A stretch of 64,000 nucleotides of DNA from Haematococcus lacustris. Taxonomy: Eukaryota; Chlorophyta; Chlorophyceae; Chlamydomonadales; Haematococcaceae. The stretch lies in the NCBI GenBank assembly GCA_030144725.1, contig JASKMD010000012.1:4815618-4879617 (forward strand), read 5' to 3'. Positions 44,501-56,500 of this stretch are shown here, in pieces. Under the pieces are notes generated by a model, which did no database searches, was not told the DNA's origin, and saw only the letters and a list, made by a program, of their open reading frames with translations. Both the position numbers and the translations under genes were made by a program. Within the stretch, counting starts at the first letter, position 1. Every line of letters begins with the position of its first letter.

Positions 44501-47500
44501 TCGCAGCTTCGCCGCCTCCTCCGCCTCAATCTCTAGCACTCCCTGCACGATCTTGTGTTGCCGGGCCAGGGTGAAGCCCACGTCCACGGCGGTCAGAGCG
44601 CAGTAGGTGACGACCAGCAGCAGCAGCGCAAGGTCTGGCGCCAAGCGGGCGAGCACCCACTGGCCTGTGCCAGCGCCATAGTCAGGGACGGGCAGGGCCT
44701 GCGGGAGGCAATGTAGATGGAGGGGAGGGGAGGGGCTAGGGGTGGCAGGGGGAGGTTCATGTAGGGGAGGGGCAGGGTGGGAGGGATAGGGGGTAGGGTA
44801 GGGCAGGGTATTTCAGGGGGAGGGGTAATGCTGACACGGTAGGACAGGGCCGGCTGGGAGAGGGTGGAGGAGGGGGCAGGGCCAGCCATGGTTTAGGGGA
44901 GGCACGGGGATGGCTTGTCCCAGCCTACCTGCACTTGGTGCGTGCCCACAATGCGTCCGTCCTGCTGCCAATCTAGCCTCAGCCTCCAACAGCCAAACAC
45001 AGCCGCTGCGGGGTTGTAGCTGAGCAGCTGCACAGACACGCTGTGTGTCAAGGACTTTTCCACGTAGTTGCCGTCCAGCACGTAGCTCAGCACCTGGGCG
45101 GCGCGCTTGGCGCTGATGCCTGTGTCCACCAGCACGGGGTAGCCGGCCTCTAGCCCGGGCAGCGGGTGGTGGAAGAAGGCAAAGGGTGCCTGGGTGCTGG
45201 ACAGCTCCCCTGAGCCGGCGCTGGCATTGTACCTGTGGAGATGTGAAACGTGCAAACCCTTGTCATACGTGCCACCTGGCATGTGAGGAGTGCATGCAAG
45301 GTAGATCTAACCTGTTTGTCCTTTGACAGCAATTGCATTTGATGACGCGCCCTTAGCTGCTGGCTAGCCCCTGACAGGAGGATCTGGCGTCCCTGGACCG
45401 AAGTCGAGCGTACTGTCCCTAGACTAGACGTGTAGCCCTGGACTATGGCAACGGAGAGGCTGGAGTTCACGGTCTGCAAAGGGAAGCCTTAAGGAGCAGC
45501 ATGGCCGTGCAGCTCTCTTGCCTACACATGTCAGAGGGGCTGGGCTTTGAGGGTGTGCACCTCAAGTAGATGTAGAGGGTGAGAGGTAGAGGGTGGTAGA
45601 GGTGTGGAGGTTAGCAAGGGCAGGGGCGGGGTAGGCCGAGGAGACGGTGAGGCGACGGGTGCATGTGCAGGGGAGCAGTAGCGGTTGCAGCCAGGGTGTC
45701 AGTTTCAACCCTCGGCTAAGTCTGCCGCCACCCTCGCAGCTGGCCTAGCCCCGCACCAGTCGGACACGTCGAGATGCGCGTTGAACAGGCCGGACCGGGA
45801 GTTGAACACGGGGTCTGTACCAAACCCGCCCAGGTCCGACAGCGAGGAGTAGGTGCGTCGCCCGGAGCAGGCCGGGTCCAGCTTGCTGCCCAGCGCGCTG
45901 CCGGAGCATGTGCTGCGAGAGGTGTCGGACAGAGCGCTGAGCGGCTTGCGCACCACGTGTAGCAGCAGGCCGGCCAGCACCTTGTTATGGCCGCCAGTTC
46001 CCGCATACCGGGGCAGTCGGGGTTCGGAGGCGACAAGGCCTGGCAGGTGCTGCAGCGGGTCGAGCCTGCGGGGGCCACACAGCAACACTTGCGGCTGCCT
46101 GTCGTGAAAGGGGTCGGAAGTGAGATCCATTACATATATACTACATGGTGTTGTACACGCCAGAAGGGAGGACTCAGGCCTGGGCTTGAAGTGGCTACAA
46201 GACTGCCCACATCCCATCAAAGGCTCAGCAGCAGCAGCCCGCGGCAGTGTGACTTATGTGTGAACCTATGGCTGTGATGCAAGCCCTGACAGTGGCCCAA
46301 TCATAGGCATAGGCACAAGTTGCCCACAGGGTTGCTGATGAGAGTGCTCTGCTAGTGACATGCGATGAGGAGGGTGCTGGGCTCATCACGACCTAGTGCG
46401 CTCTGCTTTTGCTTGTGCTCTGCTCTTGCTCTGCTCTTGCTCTGCTCTTGCTCTGATCTTGCTCTGCTCTCGCTCTGCTTGTGACATGCAGTTCTTGACT
46501 CACCGTGAACCCGCAGCGCTGCCTCCCTCTTGGCCACCAGGGTCCAAGGCCTCCGCAAACCGCCTCAACAAGAAACTGTACTTTTCACCATCAGTTGCTG
46601 CCCTGGCCAGCAGGCAAGCGCTGAACCTGGCATCCCTGGTGGATGTGTTGCCACCAGGCTGTGCAGCCAGGCTGGCCATGAGGAGGGAGGTGGTGAGCTG
46701 CATGGGCGGGGCATAGGTGATGGCGGCGTCCAGGGTGGCTGCCAGCAGGCTGGACACTGAGGCCAGGGCCAAGGCCTGCGCTGCCTGGGCTGCCTGGGTC
46801 AGGGATTGCAGGTCTGACAGCACCTGGGCCCTGACGGCCTGGCTGCTGGCAGCGTCCACACCAGCGCCACGCCACAGCTGGAGCTCAGTGGCGACCTGCA
46901 CAAAGGGATGCGGGCAGGGAGGAGGGAGGAGTGTGTATGGGTGTGGGTGGGTGTCGAGGAGAAAGCAGCGCCCTGCCGCCCTGGCTGGCGTCTTGAGGGT
47001 CTGTTTAAGGCGCGCAGGCCCAGCAGGTGTAAGGGGTGTCAAGGGAGGGGGGCCCAATGATGAGGGAGTGCATGGGGCCAAGCAGCGCCCCTTTCCTGGC
47101 TGGCTTACTGCAGGCACCTGACAATCAAAAAGGTATGTCTCTGTGTAGGGATTACAGGGATTTGAAGGCGGTGCTAGTGCTGATGGGGACAGCATGTGGT
47201 GATGCCGCCGCCCCGCTTGACTGCTGCCCGCACCATGCCCTGCACTGTGCAACAAGCAGGTCTGGCCGCACAGGTAGGTGGAAAGAAAGAAGCGGGAGGT
47301 TTGGTGAGGATTGCGGCGAAGATGATCGCCCACAGCCATAGCGCACACATTCATTGCTTTCGGCTGCATTCTTCTTACCTGCTGGTCAGTCGCATCCAAT
47401 GCGCCGCCAGCGACGGGCAGCGCCTGCAGCAGCGTGGACTGCGAGGCGCGGACTGCTGCGGCACCGGCTTGCAGGCTTCCCACGAGCCCCGCTAGCAGAC

Positions 47501-50500
47501 CCAGCAGCACCACCTGCACCAGCAAGCCAGCGGGCAGTGACGCGCGTCGCATGCGAGCATGGACAGTTCGGCTGCCTCGCAGCGAGAGCTGTGGGCGGCG
47601 ACACCTATGTGGCGTCACGAGCAGGGCGCAGCCATGCTGGCCAGGCACCTCGGCAGGCAGACAGGCTGCAAGTGGCCTGGGCAAGCGCTCTGTATGTCAG
47701 GGTGTGCACTGCTGTTTTACGAACACCGCTGCGCCCAGCCTGGAGCCAGCAGCGTGACCAGCCAGTGCGAGGCATGATGTGGTGCCCGGTAGTGGCCCCC
47801 CGCAAGCCCCCACAGCCCCCATGCAGCAGCCAGGCAGCCAGGCAGCCACACAGCCAGCAGCATCAGAGCCGGGGCCCAGCACTCCCCAGCCAGCCAAGCG
47901 CACTGAGGCTGAGCCGGCAGCTGAGCCAATTCAGCCCACCCAGCCCACCCAGCCCACCACGGGCAAAGGCAAGGCTGCCAAGGCAAAGCCAGCCCCACAG
48001 CCTGGCAGGTGGGTAGACAGGAGCTGCAATGCAGCGCTGACCATGCAGCGCATTGGAGAGAGCAGGTGGCGCCCACTGGAGCTGTGTTACTGGCCAGAGC
48101 AGGGGAAGCTGCCAGCCAAGGGCAAGGAGTACCCTGAGCTGGGGTACAAGCGGCTGCGAGACAAGCCACCCAAGGCCAAGGAGCAGCAGCAGCAGCCTGC
48201 TGCGGCACAGTAGTGTGTGCCCCCCATTTGACCTGTTATCAGCTTGCAATTAGTGCATGTTTGTCATGCCAACTCTACACCACAGCCCTCTGGGTCAGGC
48301 AATAGTGTAGGTAGTAGGCGACCATGCCCATGTGTATGCCATGTGCATGGGAACTCCACATAGACAAAAACACCATTTTGTAGTGGCTCACGCTTACTGT
48401 TCCATGGCAATGAAGGCTCTAGGAGAAGGACCAAGGTGCTGGATTTGTGCCTGTCCAGATGCAACTGTGATGATGCTGTCTTTACATTGGGTAAAAACGG
48501 TGCTGCAAAACGCCGCTAAAAAAAAGAAGTCATTATACGTGAGAACATGCAGACCCTAGTCATATGAGCTACGTCTGACCTGCTGCCCCTGACACTGTTG
48601 CATGCCGCTGTGCTGTCCCTAGACGTGCTCCCTAGACTAGACGAGTAGCCCTGGACTATGGCGACTTTCGCTCTGCTCTCGCTCTGCTTGTGACATGCAG
48701 TGCTTGGCTCACCGTGACCCCGCAACCCGCAGGCAAGCCTTTGTCAGGCTGCCAGTTTGTCTGGTCTGCCGCCCACCCCGATACCTTCACACACCCCTGC
48801 CGCCGGACTAAAATCTGCTGTCTGACAACTTACCTGGGGTGGTGCCGCAGGGGTGGTGCAGGTGGGCTCCGCTACAGACGCTGCCACCAGGCTGCCCGGC
48901 ACCCCACTAGCCCCCGCAACCACTGCGGGGATGACCAGCTTCATCCCACAGGCCTGCACCCAGCCACTGCCGGACTGCTGCAGTGATCGCCGGCCCCCCT
49001 GACCACCCTGACCACCCTTCTGCGCCAACGACTGGAGCAAAGGGCCACCTTGTCCACCCTGCCCTCCCTGCTGCATCAACACCTCGAGCAAGCCGGTGCT
49101 GGGGGCTGCCTGGCTGGGGCGGGGTGGGAGTTCCGGCAGCAGCGCCCCCTGGCTGAGGTGCTGTTTAAGGAGCTGCCCTAGCTGGCTCAGCTGCCCCTGC
49201 AGGCCCCTTACAGCCTCCTGGCTGCCCCGCACTGCCGCCAGCAGGTGGGCAGACCTGCCTCTGCCATGGCCGGGTGCACTGCTGTTGGCAGAAGCCTGGG
49301 CATGGGTAGGTGCAGGGGGGGCTGGGGAGGAGGGGCTGATCCAGCCGTCAAGGGGCTGGGTGACCGTCAAGTGATGGTGAAGAGTGGAGCTAGCCAACTG
49401 GCGACGCTGCTGGCTGCTGGCCTGCACAGGCGGTGCCTGCTGGCTGCTGGGCTGTGCCAGGGCCAGGGGCGCACAAGACGCCTGCATGGGTGCGCCATGG
49501 CCAGGGCAGGCGACTGCTTGCAGTGCTGTGCAAGCAGCAGTGAACGGTTTGTTGCATGAGTTGGGGTTTGTTTGCAGCAATGCAGGGCCCAGGCTAACCC
49601 ATTCCCTGCCACCACCTCCAGCCTGCCCCGACCAACAGAAAAGGTCATCATCCTCATCTTCATAGCAGCAGTAGCAGCACATGGAACTTGCCTGTCGGCG
49701 TTGCTGCAACACACGGCCTGAACAGGCAAGGTGTGCGGTGCCGGTGTGCTGCCAGTGTGCTGTACTCACAATGTGGACCACTGCTGTACTGCTGCTGCTG
49801 TACTGCTGCTGTACTGCTGTACTCACAATGTGCTGGACTACCACATCACCTTGCCACACTCAACTTCCAATCACTGCTACTGCACCGCAGCAAATTTTAG
49901 TGCCTCTGTGAATTGCATTGCATGCCCACCGCCACACACTGCATGGGCACGGTGAAGCACCACCATGCGCTACACGTCCCACCCCACTTACCATGTCCAC
50001 CTCCAGCTGCAGCGCTATAATCCAGGCGTTGCTGCTGTCGTTTGCTTGCAAGGCCTCAGCCCCCAGCACCACTACCCGGCGCACCCGCTGCTGCACAGGC
50101 GGGGTTGCATACGGCTGGTAGGCCGGGTACAGCCCAAAGGCGGGCAGCTGACTGCTGAGCACCAGGCTGTGCACCAGGCTGTTGTTCTGCAGCAGCTGGG
50201 CCACCAGCAGCTGGGCCGCAGGGGCGCTGGCCGCAGGGCTGACGAAGGAGTAGTTGAGGCGGGTAACGCTGCGCTGCTCCACAACCACGGTCAGCAGGGC
50301 TGCGGGCAGGCAGGGGGCTAGCCAATAACCAAACGCCAGCCAGCATGGCCCCTGGCTACAGAAGGCACTGCAGCGTCAGTCAGCAAAAGGTAGGTGGATG
50401 GACTACAACGCTATCAGCAGGACAGTCTGGGCTTGACGTAGGAGATCCCAGCTGAATGACCCCATACACGAGCACTGGCCTGAATGCGATAAAGTTATAT

Positions 50501-53500
50501 TCTCATCTATGATTTGCAGGTGGATGGTGCGTGCATGTTGTCTATCACAGATCTGCAGCAGTGTCTTGAGAAGCCTGGGCTGGAGCGAATGGCAAGTGGG
50601 AGGTGGAAGAGTGAGCTGCACATGTGGGAGAGTGAGCTGCAAATGAGACCCTTGGACCACGGACTGGCCAAGGACATGTGCTGGCTGCAAGTTATCAGTT
50701 GCCTGGCTGCTGATCAGTAAATGTAGTCTACCTTCCATTCTGTTCTCGAGCTGTCAAGGGCAGGATGGCTGTGATAGCGTGGCTGCTAATCACAACAACA
50801 AAGTGACAATCAAAGTCAATCAACAAAGCGACAATCAAGCGACAGTTCACATCGCGTGATGGCTAAGAAGTAGCGGAAGGGCAGCGCCAACCAAAAGAAG
50901 GGCCCGGAAAAGAGTGCAGGGCATGATGTGGTACCCGGTAGTGGCCCCCCGCAAGCCTCCACAGCCCCCACGCAGCAGCTCGGCAGCCACACAGCCAGCA
51001 GCCTCAGAGCCGGGGCCCAGCACTCCCCCGCCAGCCAAGCGCAGCAAGCGCACGAAGGCTGAGCAGGCAGCTGAGCCCACCCAGCCCGCCAAGGCTGCCA
51101 AAGCTAAGCCAGCACCACAGCCAGGCAGGTGGGTAGACAGCGACTGCAATGCAGCGCATTGGGGAGAGCAGGTGGCGCCCACTGGAGCTGTGCTACTGGC
51201 CAGAGCAGGGAGCTCTGCCAGCCAAGGACAAGGAGTACCCAGGCCTGGGGTACAAGCGGCTGCGAGACAAGCCCAGCCCCAAGGCCCAGCAGCAGCAGCC
51301 TGCTGTGGCACAGTCGTGTGTGCCCCCCCGGTTGAGCTGTCATCACCTTACATAAGCGCGTGTTTTGTCATGCCAACTCTACACAATAGCCCTCGTGGTC
51401 AGGCAATAGTGTAGGTGCCATGTCTGTGTGCATTGGGTATACTCCACACAGCCCATTAACACCACTCGAGTCGGGCGACTATTGCCCACTAGTGGTCCCT
51501 AGTATTCCTGCTAGTGACCACTTGTGGTTCCTGGCGGTCCGGCTCAAATGGAGGCCCTAGTGAGGTACAAGGGGGCTGCAGAAGGCACATGCGCTGACAT
51601 GGCACATGGGCCCTGGGCCCATGGCACAAGGCTCTGCACCACTGATGTACTGCTCCTGCTGACAGCCATCAGCATGTGATTGTACCGGATATTGCGGGTG
51701 CGGGTGCGGGCCCCTGACATAATGCTGACGGCCCTCAGCAAAGTAAAAACATGGGACATGAAAGGGGTGGTGGAAGGGAAGTGGCAAGGGGTTGTTGTGG
51801 TGGTAGGGCGATATGGTGGGCAAGCCAGGACCCGGTGGGTCAGCCGGTTGTTGTTGTGCTGTGCCCTCCTACTGCCCTTACAGTTGCACTGCTGGGGCTC
51901 AGCAGCATGCTGAGGGGAGCCTGTAGACAGGCTGAGAGGAGCTTAGTATTCCACACCAGGAGCCCTTTGAAGGTGGCCTATGGAGGTGTGAGAGTGAGTG
52001 GGACATGGCAGTCGACATGCAGACAGGTTGTGAAAAGGAATTCATGGGCTCTGCCTCAGTGCCAATGGCCAACCCAGCCTGGTCCAGCCCAGCATGCTGG
52101 AAGGAATGTGGCACTGCTACGGCTAGGGAAGCATGCTGAGGGGGGCCTAAGCCACCCAAGGCCGAGGAGCAGCCTGCTGCGGCACAGTAGTGTGTGCCCC
52201 CCCCATTTGAGCTGTTATCAGCTTGCAATTAGTGCCAGTTTGTCATGCCAACTCTACACAATAGCCCTCCGGGGTCAGGCAATAGTGTAGGTGGTAGGCG
52301 ACCATGCCCATGTGTATGCCATGTGCATGCCATGTGCATGCCATGTGCATGGGAACTCCACACAGACGAAACCACCATCTTGTAGTGGTCCACGCTTAGT
52401 GTTCCATGGCAATGAAGGCTCTAAGTGAGGGCCAAAGTGCTGAGGGGGGCCTGTACAGTCTCAGGGACATGACAGTCATCAGGCTGTCAAGAGACCAGTC
52501 AGGAGGCTGTGAGGGGGTCATGAGACCTGGCTGCTGGGCGCTGCTTGCGCCAATGCCCGACCCAGCCTAGTCCAGTACAAGCCAGCCTGGTCCAGCCCAG
52601 CCCAGCGCAGTGCTCACCTGTGGCTGTGCTGGTGCCATTGCTGTTGGTGGCGGTGTAGGCCATGATGTACGTCCCTGGCAGGCAGGTGCCGGTGGTGAGG
52701 GAGGAGGCGGAGCACCTGCAGCAATGGCGGCCGCAGTCCCTGCCTGCCTCCCTTGCTGCCCAAGTCCGTGTCCCCTCCCCCTCTCTCGACTCCCGACTCA
52801 GTCTGCTGCAGCTTGCTGGCACTGCATGTCCTTGCCCAGCAGGCGCTGGTTGCTTGACCCAGGCCCCCGCCCCCTGCCCCCCGCCTCCCTGGCCGACACA
52901 GAAGGCTGGCCAGCCCCCCCACCTGGCCTGGTCCCAGGGGCTAACGTCCAGTGGCTCCTGCAGGGCGGCGCTGACGTCCCCCTCCAGGCTGTCCAGGGCC
53001 ACGGCGGCACAGCTGACCGCGGCTGAGCCCAAGGCCTGGCTACTGGGGCAGGGCAGGAAGGACAACGGTGTGGGTCTGCAGGCAGCAGCAGGCAGTCCCG
53101 GCGGAGCTGGGCTCAGCTGGCAGGGTGGTTTATGCACACAGCCCTGGCTGCTTGCCTACTGGCAGGTTTACTGAGTTGCTTAGCTTCTCCAGGTACGGCC
53201 GAGCAACACCCTATCCCTTCACAATGGCGGTGACAGCAGGGGTGATGGTGGTGGCCACAATGGCAGTGGTGGCTGTGGTGATGGTGGTGGTAGCGATGGT
53301 AGTAGCAGTGGGGTACATGGTGGTAGGGGTGGTGGCAGCAGTGGCGAGGGTGGTGGTGGTGATGGTGGCAGCAGTGGGGTGGGTGTGATGATGGTTCTGC
53401 TGGTATCAGGGTTGTGGCCTGCTGGCTGGCATGCCTGCCAAACTCCACATGCATAGTCTCGTTGCCAGCAGCCAGGGTGACGTTGGTGGCGCTGGAGGGC

Positions 53501-56500
53501 AGCAGCAGCACCCTGGTGGTGGGAGCTGCGTCCTGGCTGGCTGAAGGGAGGGAGGCCATGATGTCACATCCCACCTGCACGGAGTAGTTATCATCATTAT
53601 CATCACCATCACTATTAGCATCATTCAGGAGCATCATGCATGCCCACCATCATAGGGAGTGTGGTGTCACTCACTTTGCTGCAGACACCTTGGCAGGACA
53701 CCTCTCCAGGGGCACATGGCTCCACCACCTGCACCAGCCTCTGCACGCTGGCAGACAGGCCACCTGCAGGGAGGGTGCCACACCCGCAGCAGTCACCTCA
53801 TGCCATGTGAGATGATATGGGATAATGATGCAACGGTGGGTGCAAACCCCCGTGCGGACGACTGCATTGCGCCTGTCGAGGTGCGGGTGCGCACCTGAGT
53901 CGAAGACTATGAAGACCAGGCTGAAGGTGGAGCCCACCGCCGCAGTCGTGCCCGTGTCTATGCCGCAGTCTGCGACGTCCTTTTCAAACACGCGGTGTCC
54001 AACGCACCCACCCAACTCGCCTTCGCAACCTGCCGGTGGGCAGAGCAGCACCTGCAGGCGGGCAGCGGCGCACTTACAGTTTGGTGCGCAGTGCACACGG
54101 CTTGTACCCAGCACCCCACTGCGTCCCGCCTCGCCCGGCCATGCAGGTAAGTGTGAGAGTGTGCCTACCTCCCGCCGTCACCAGCTACACCGCGCACCTG
54201 GCGCTGGATAGCCGGGCCATCTTCCTCGTCACTGGCCACCACACCGGGATCGCAGGGCTGGTCAGGCGCTGGGCTGACATTGGGTGGGCACAGCACGTAT
54301 TGCCAGCCCTGCTTGACCCGCACAACCGGGCTGGAAAGCTCTGCGCGACACGTTGTACAAGCGTTGGCTATCGCAGCAAGTCAGGTTTGGGGGAGAACTG
54401 CGGTTGGACGCTGTGACGTGACAAACACTGCTGTTCAAATCAAATCCCTGTCACACGTGCCTACTGCTATCTTTACTGCTGACGCATGCATGGGGCGCAT
54501 GGTAGCACTGTGGGCCCACCGGCATTGTGCTTAGCACCATTACCAGGACGGAAGGTCAATGCAGGTGGAGTGTTGGTTGCTGCATAGCTGATAGGGAGGC
54601 CAGAGTCTTGCATGCTGTTGGCCAGCGGGCAGGTGCCGTCTTGGGCGCTGCAGTTGCCGTCACCGCACGCCACCTGTGCGAAGGAGTGACGTTGGCTATG
54701 TGTTGTGCACTGCCATTAATTGCTGCTCTGGCGTCCATGCGCCCTCTGACAAGTAACTGCTGCTGCTACTGCTGGCTGGCCTGCATTATAGATGCTATAG
54801 GCTCCCCCCAACAAACCTCTGAAGCACACCACTGAGCACATGCCCGCGCACTAAGGCAACATGGCGGCACCAGACCACACCTGTGATGCCCCTGCAGGAC
54901 CTGCCCCACCCATGCCCATACGCAGGCTCTCACCTCACCCGGCTCACACAGCGCAGCCACAACCAGGGTGCGGGTGGCGGCAGCCTGGAGGCCAGACTGG
55001 CCGTAGAGGGCGCCAGGCCGTGCCACTGTGAAGGTGAGGGCGTACTGCCCAGGCTGCCAGGTGTCCAGGCCGCAGTACAGCAGGCCCACCTGCTGGTAGG
55101 GCAGGGGCTGGGCCAGGCCAGCAGCCAGGGCCTTGTCTGCGCACAGCCTGCGGCATGCGCCATGGGGCATGCACACACCAAGCGTTGGAGATGAGACGAG
55201 ATGGGATGAGATGGAGTGGGGGGTTGGGGCAATGAGCTGCTGCACGATGCCAGGAGGGTCATTGTGGCAGGAGGAAAGCTGTAGAAGTCCACTGCATTTG
55301 TGCCTGGCCTGCCTCATGGACCACTGGAAACTGCATAGACCCTGCGTCTACCCACCTGATCTCTGGATCCATGTCGCCAGGGACCACACTGCTGGCAGTT
55401 GCCCCTGGTTCACAGCCCTGGCGCTGGCCTTCAAGGCATGGCAGGTAGGGCTGACCCTGCGTGATCTGCACCCGGGCCTGTAGTCCCAGGAGGGTCAGGG
55501 TAGGGGGCAGGAGTGCGGTGCTGGGGAGTGGAGCCAAAGCGCCAGCTGGCTTGTTGGCACCAGGCAGGGTGACATTGCTGCTGGGCAGCATGCCTAGTAC
55601 GCCACAGATTCTGTTGTAGCTGCAGGACAGCATGGAGGGGTCCTCGGTATCTGGGCAGATGACCTCGCCCACCGGGCAAACCACCTGCAGGCGGGTGGCA
55701 GCAGGGCTTGGCACTCCCACCTCACTCCCACCCCATGATGGTGGTGAAAATCTGTAACGCTGTCATCAGCCGTACAACATGAGCGGGCACTCCATGCATG
55801 AGGTGTTGTGCACATGGGTGCATGCAGCCACTTCTTCACTTTGTGCAACTAGCGCCCTGACCCACATGGAGGGTGTTGCTGTGAGAGTCTAGAGCCAGAT
55901 GTGAAGATCAGTCGTTGCTGGAGTCTGGTGGCGCCAGGAAAGGTCAGAGGACGGGGAAGGTCAGGGGCAGCGGGTCGGAGCAAAGGCCAGGTGCAGCATG
56001 TCAAGAGCTGGCATGGTCGGATGAGCACCCGAGCAACCAAAACCCACCTGCACACGGCGACGCACTTGCCGCGCATTGTTAGGCGGGGGTGGCGTCGTCG
56101 GCCACATCGTACAGCACCAGGTAGGGTTTGTCGGGGTGTGAGGGCACCGAGGTATCGATGGCCACCGGGATAACCACCCGGATCCGCGCTGTCAGGTTGA
56201 TCTGCAGCTCAGGCTGACCCGTACGCACATCGTACGCCACAGCTCCCTCATCGACATATCGGCTGCCCACTGTCACGCGGGTCAGCATGCCGGTCGCGCC
56301 GTGTGGTTCTGTTGGTGCGGCGGGCGGCGCCGCGCCGTCTTGTTGCGTCGTGCCGCTACCGCCGAGCTGGGCCGTACGCCCTCCGCCACCAGCGTCGCCA
56401 GGCTCGACCAGCGTGAACAGCTGGCCACGGCCCTGGACTGCGATGACAGGAGGGGTGGTGTCCGGCACTGCCAAGGCCTCGAACTGCAGCCGCGCTGGCG

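Noticed and set aside
47779..48213. An open 145-codon frame as a functional gene
   Set aside because: It is the C-terminal tail of a Fanzor-like relic with the catalytic RuvC-III Asp replaced by Ser and an upstream frameshift.
53220..53392. Val/Ala/Met-rich plus ORF
   Set aside because: Translation of a GTGGTG/GATGGT simple repeat in a polycystin-like intron.
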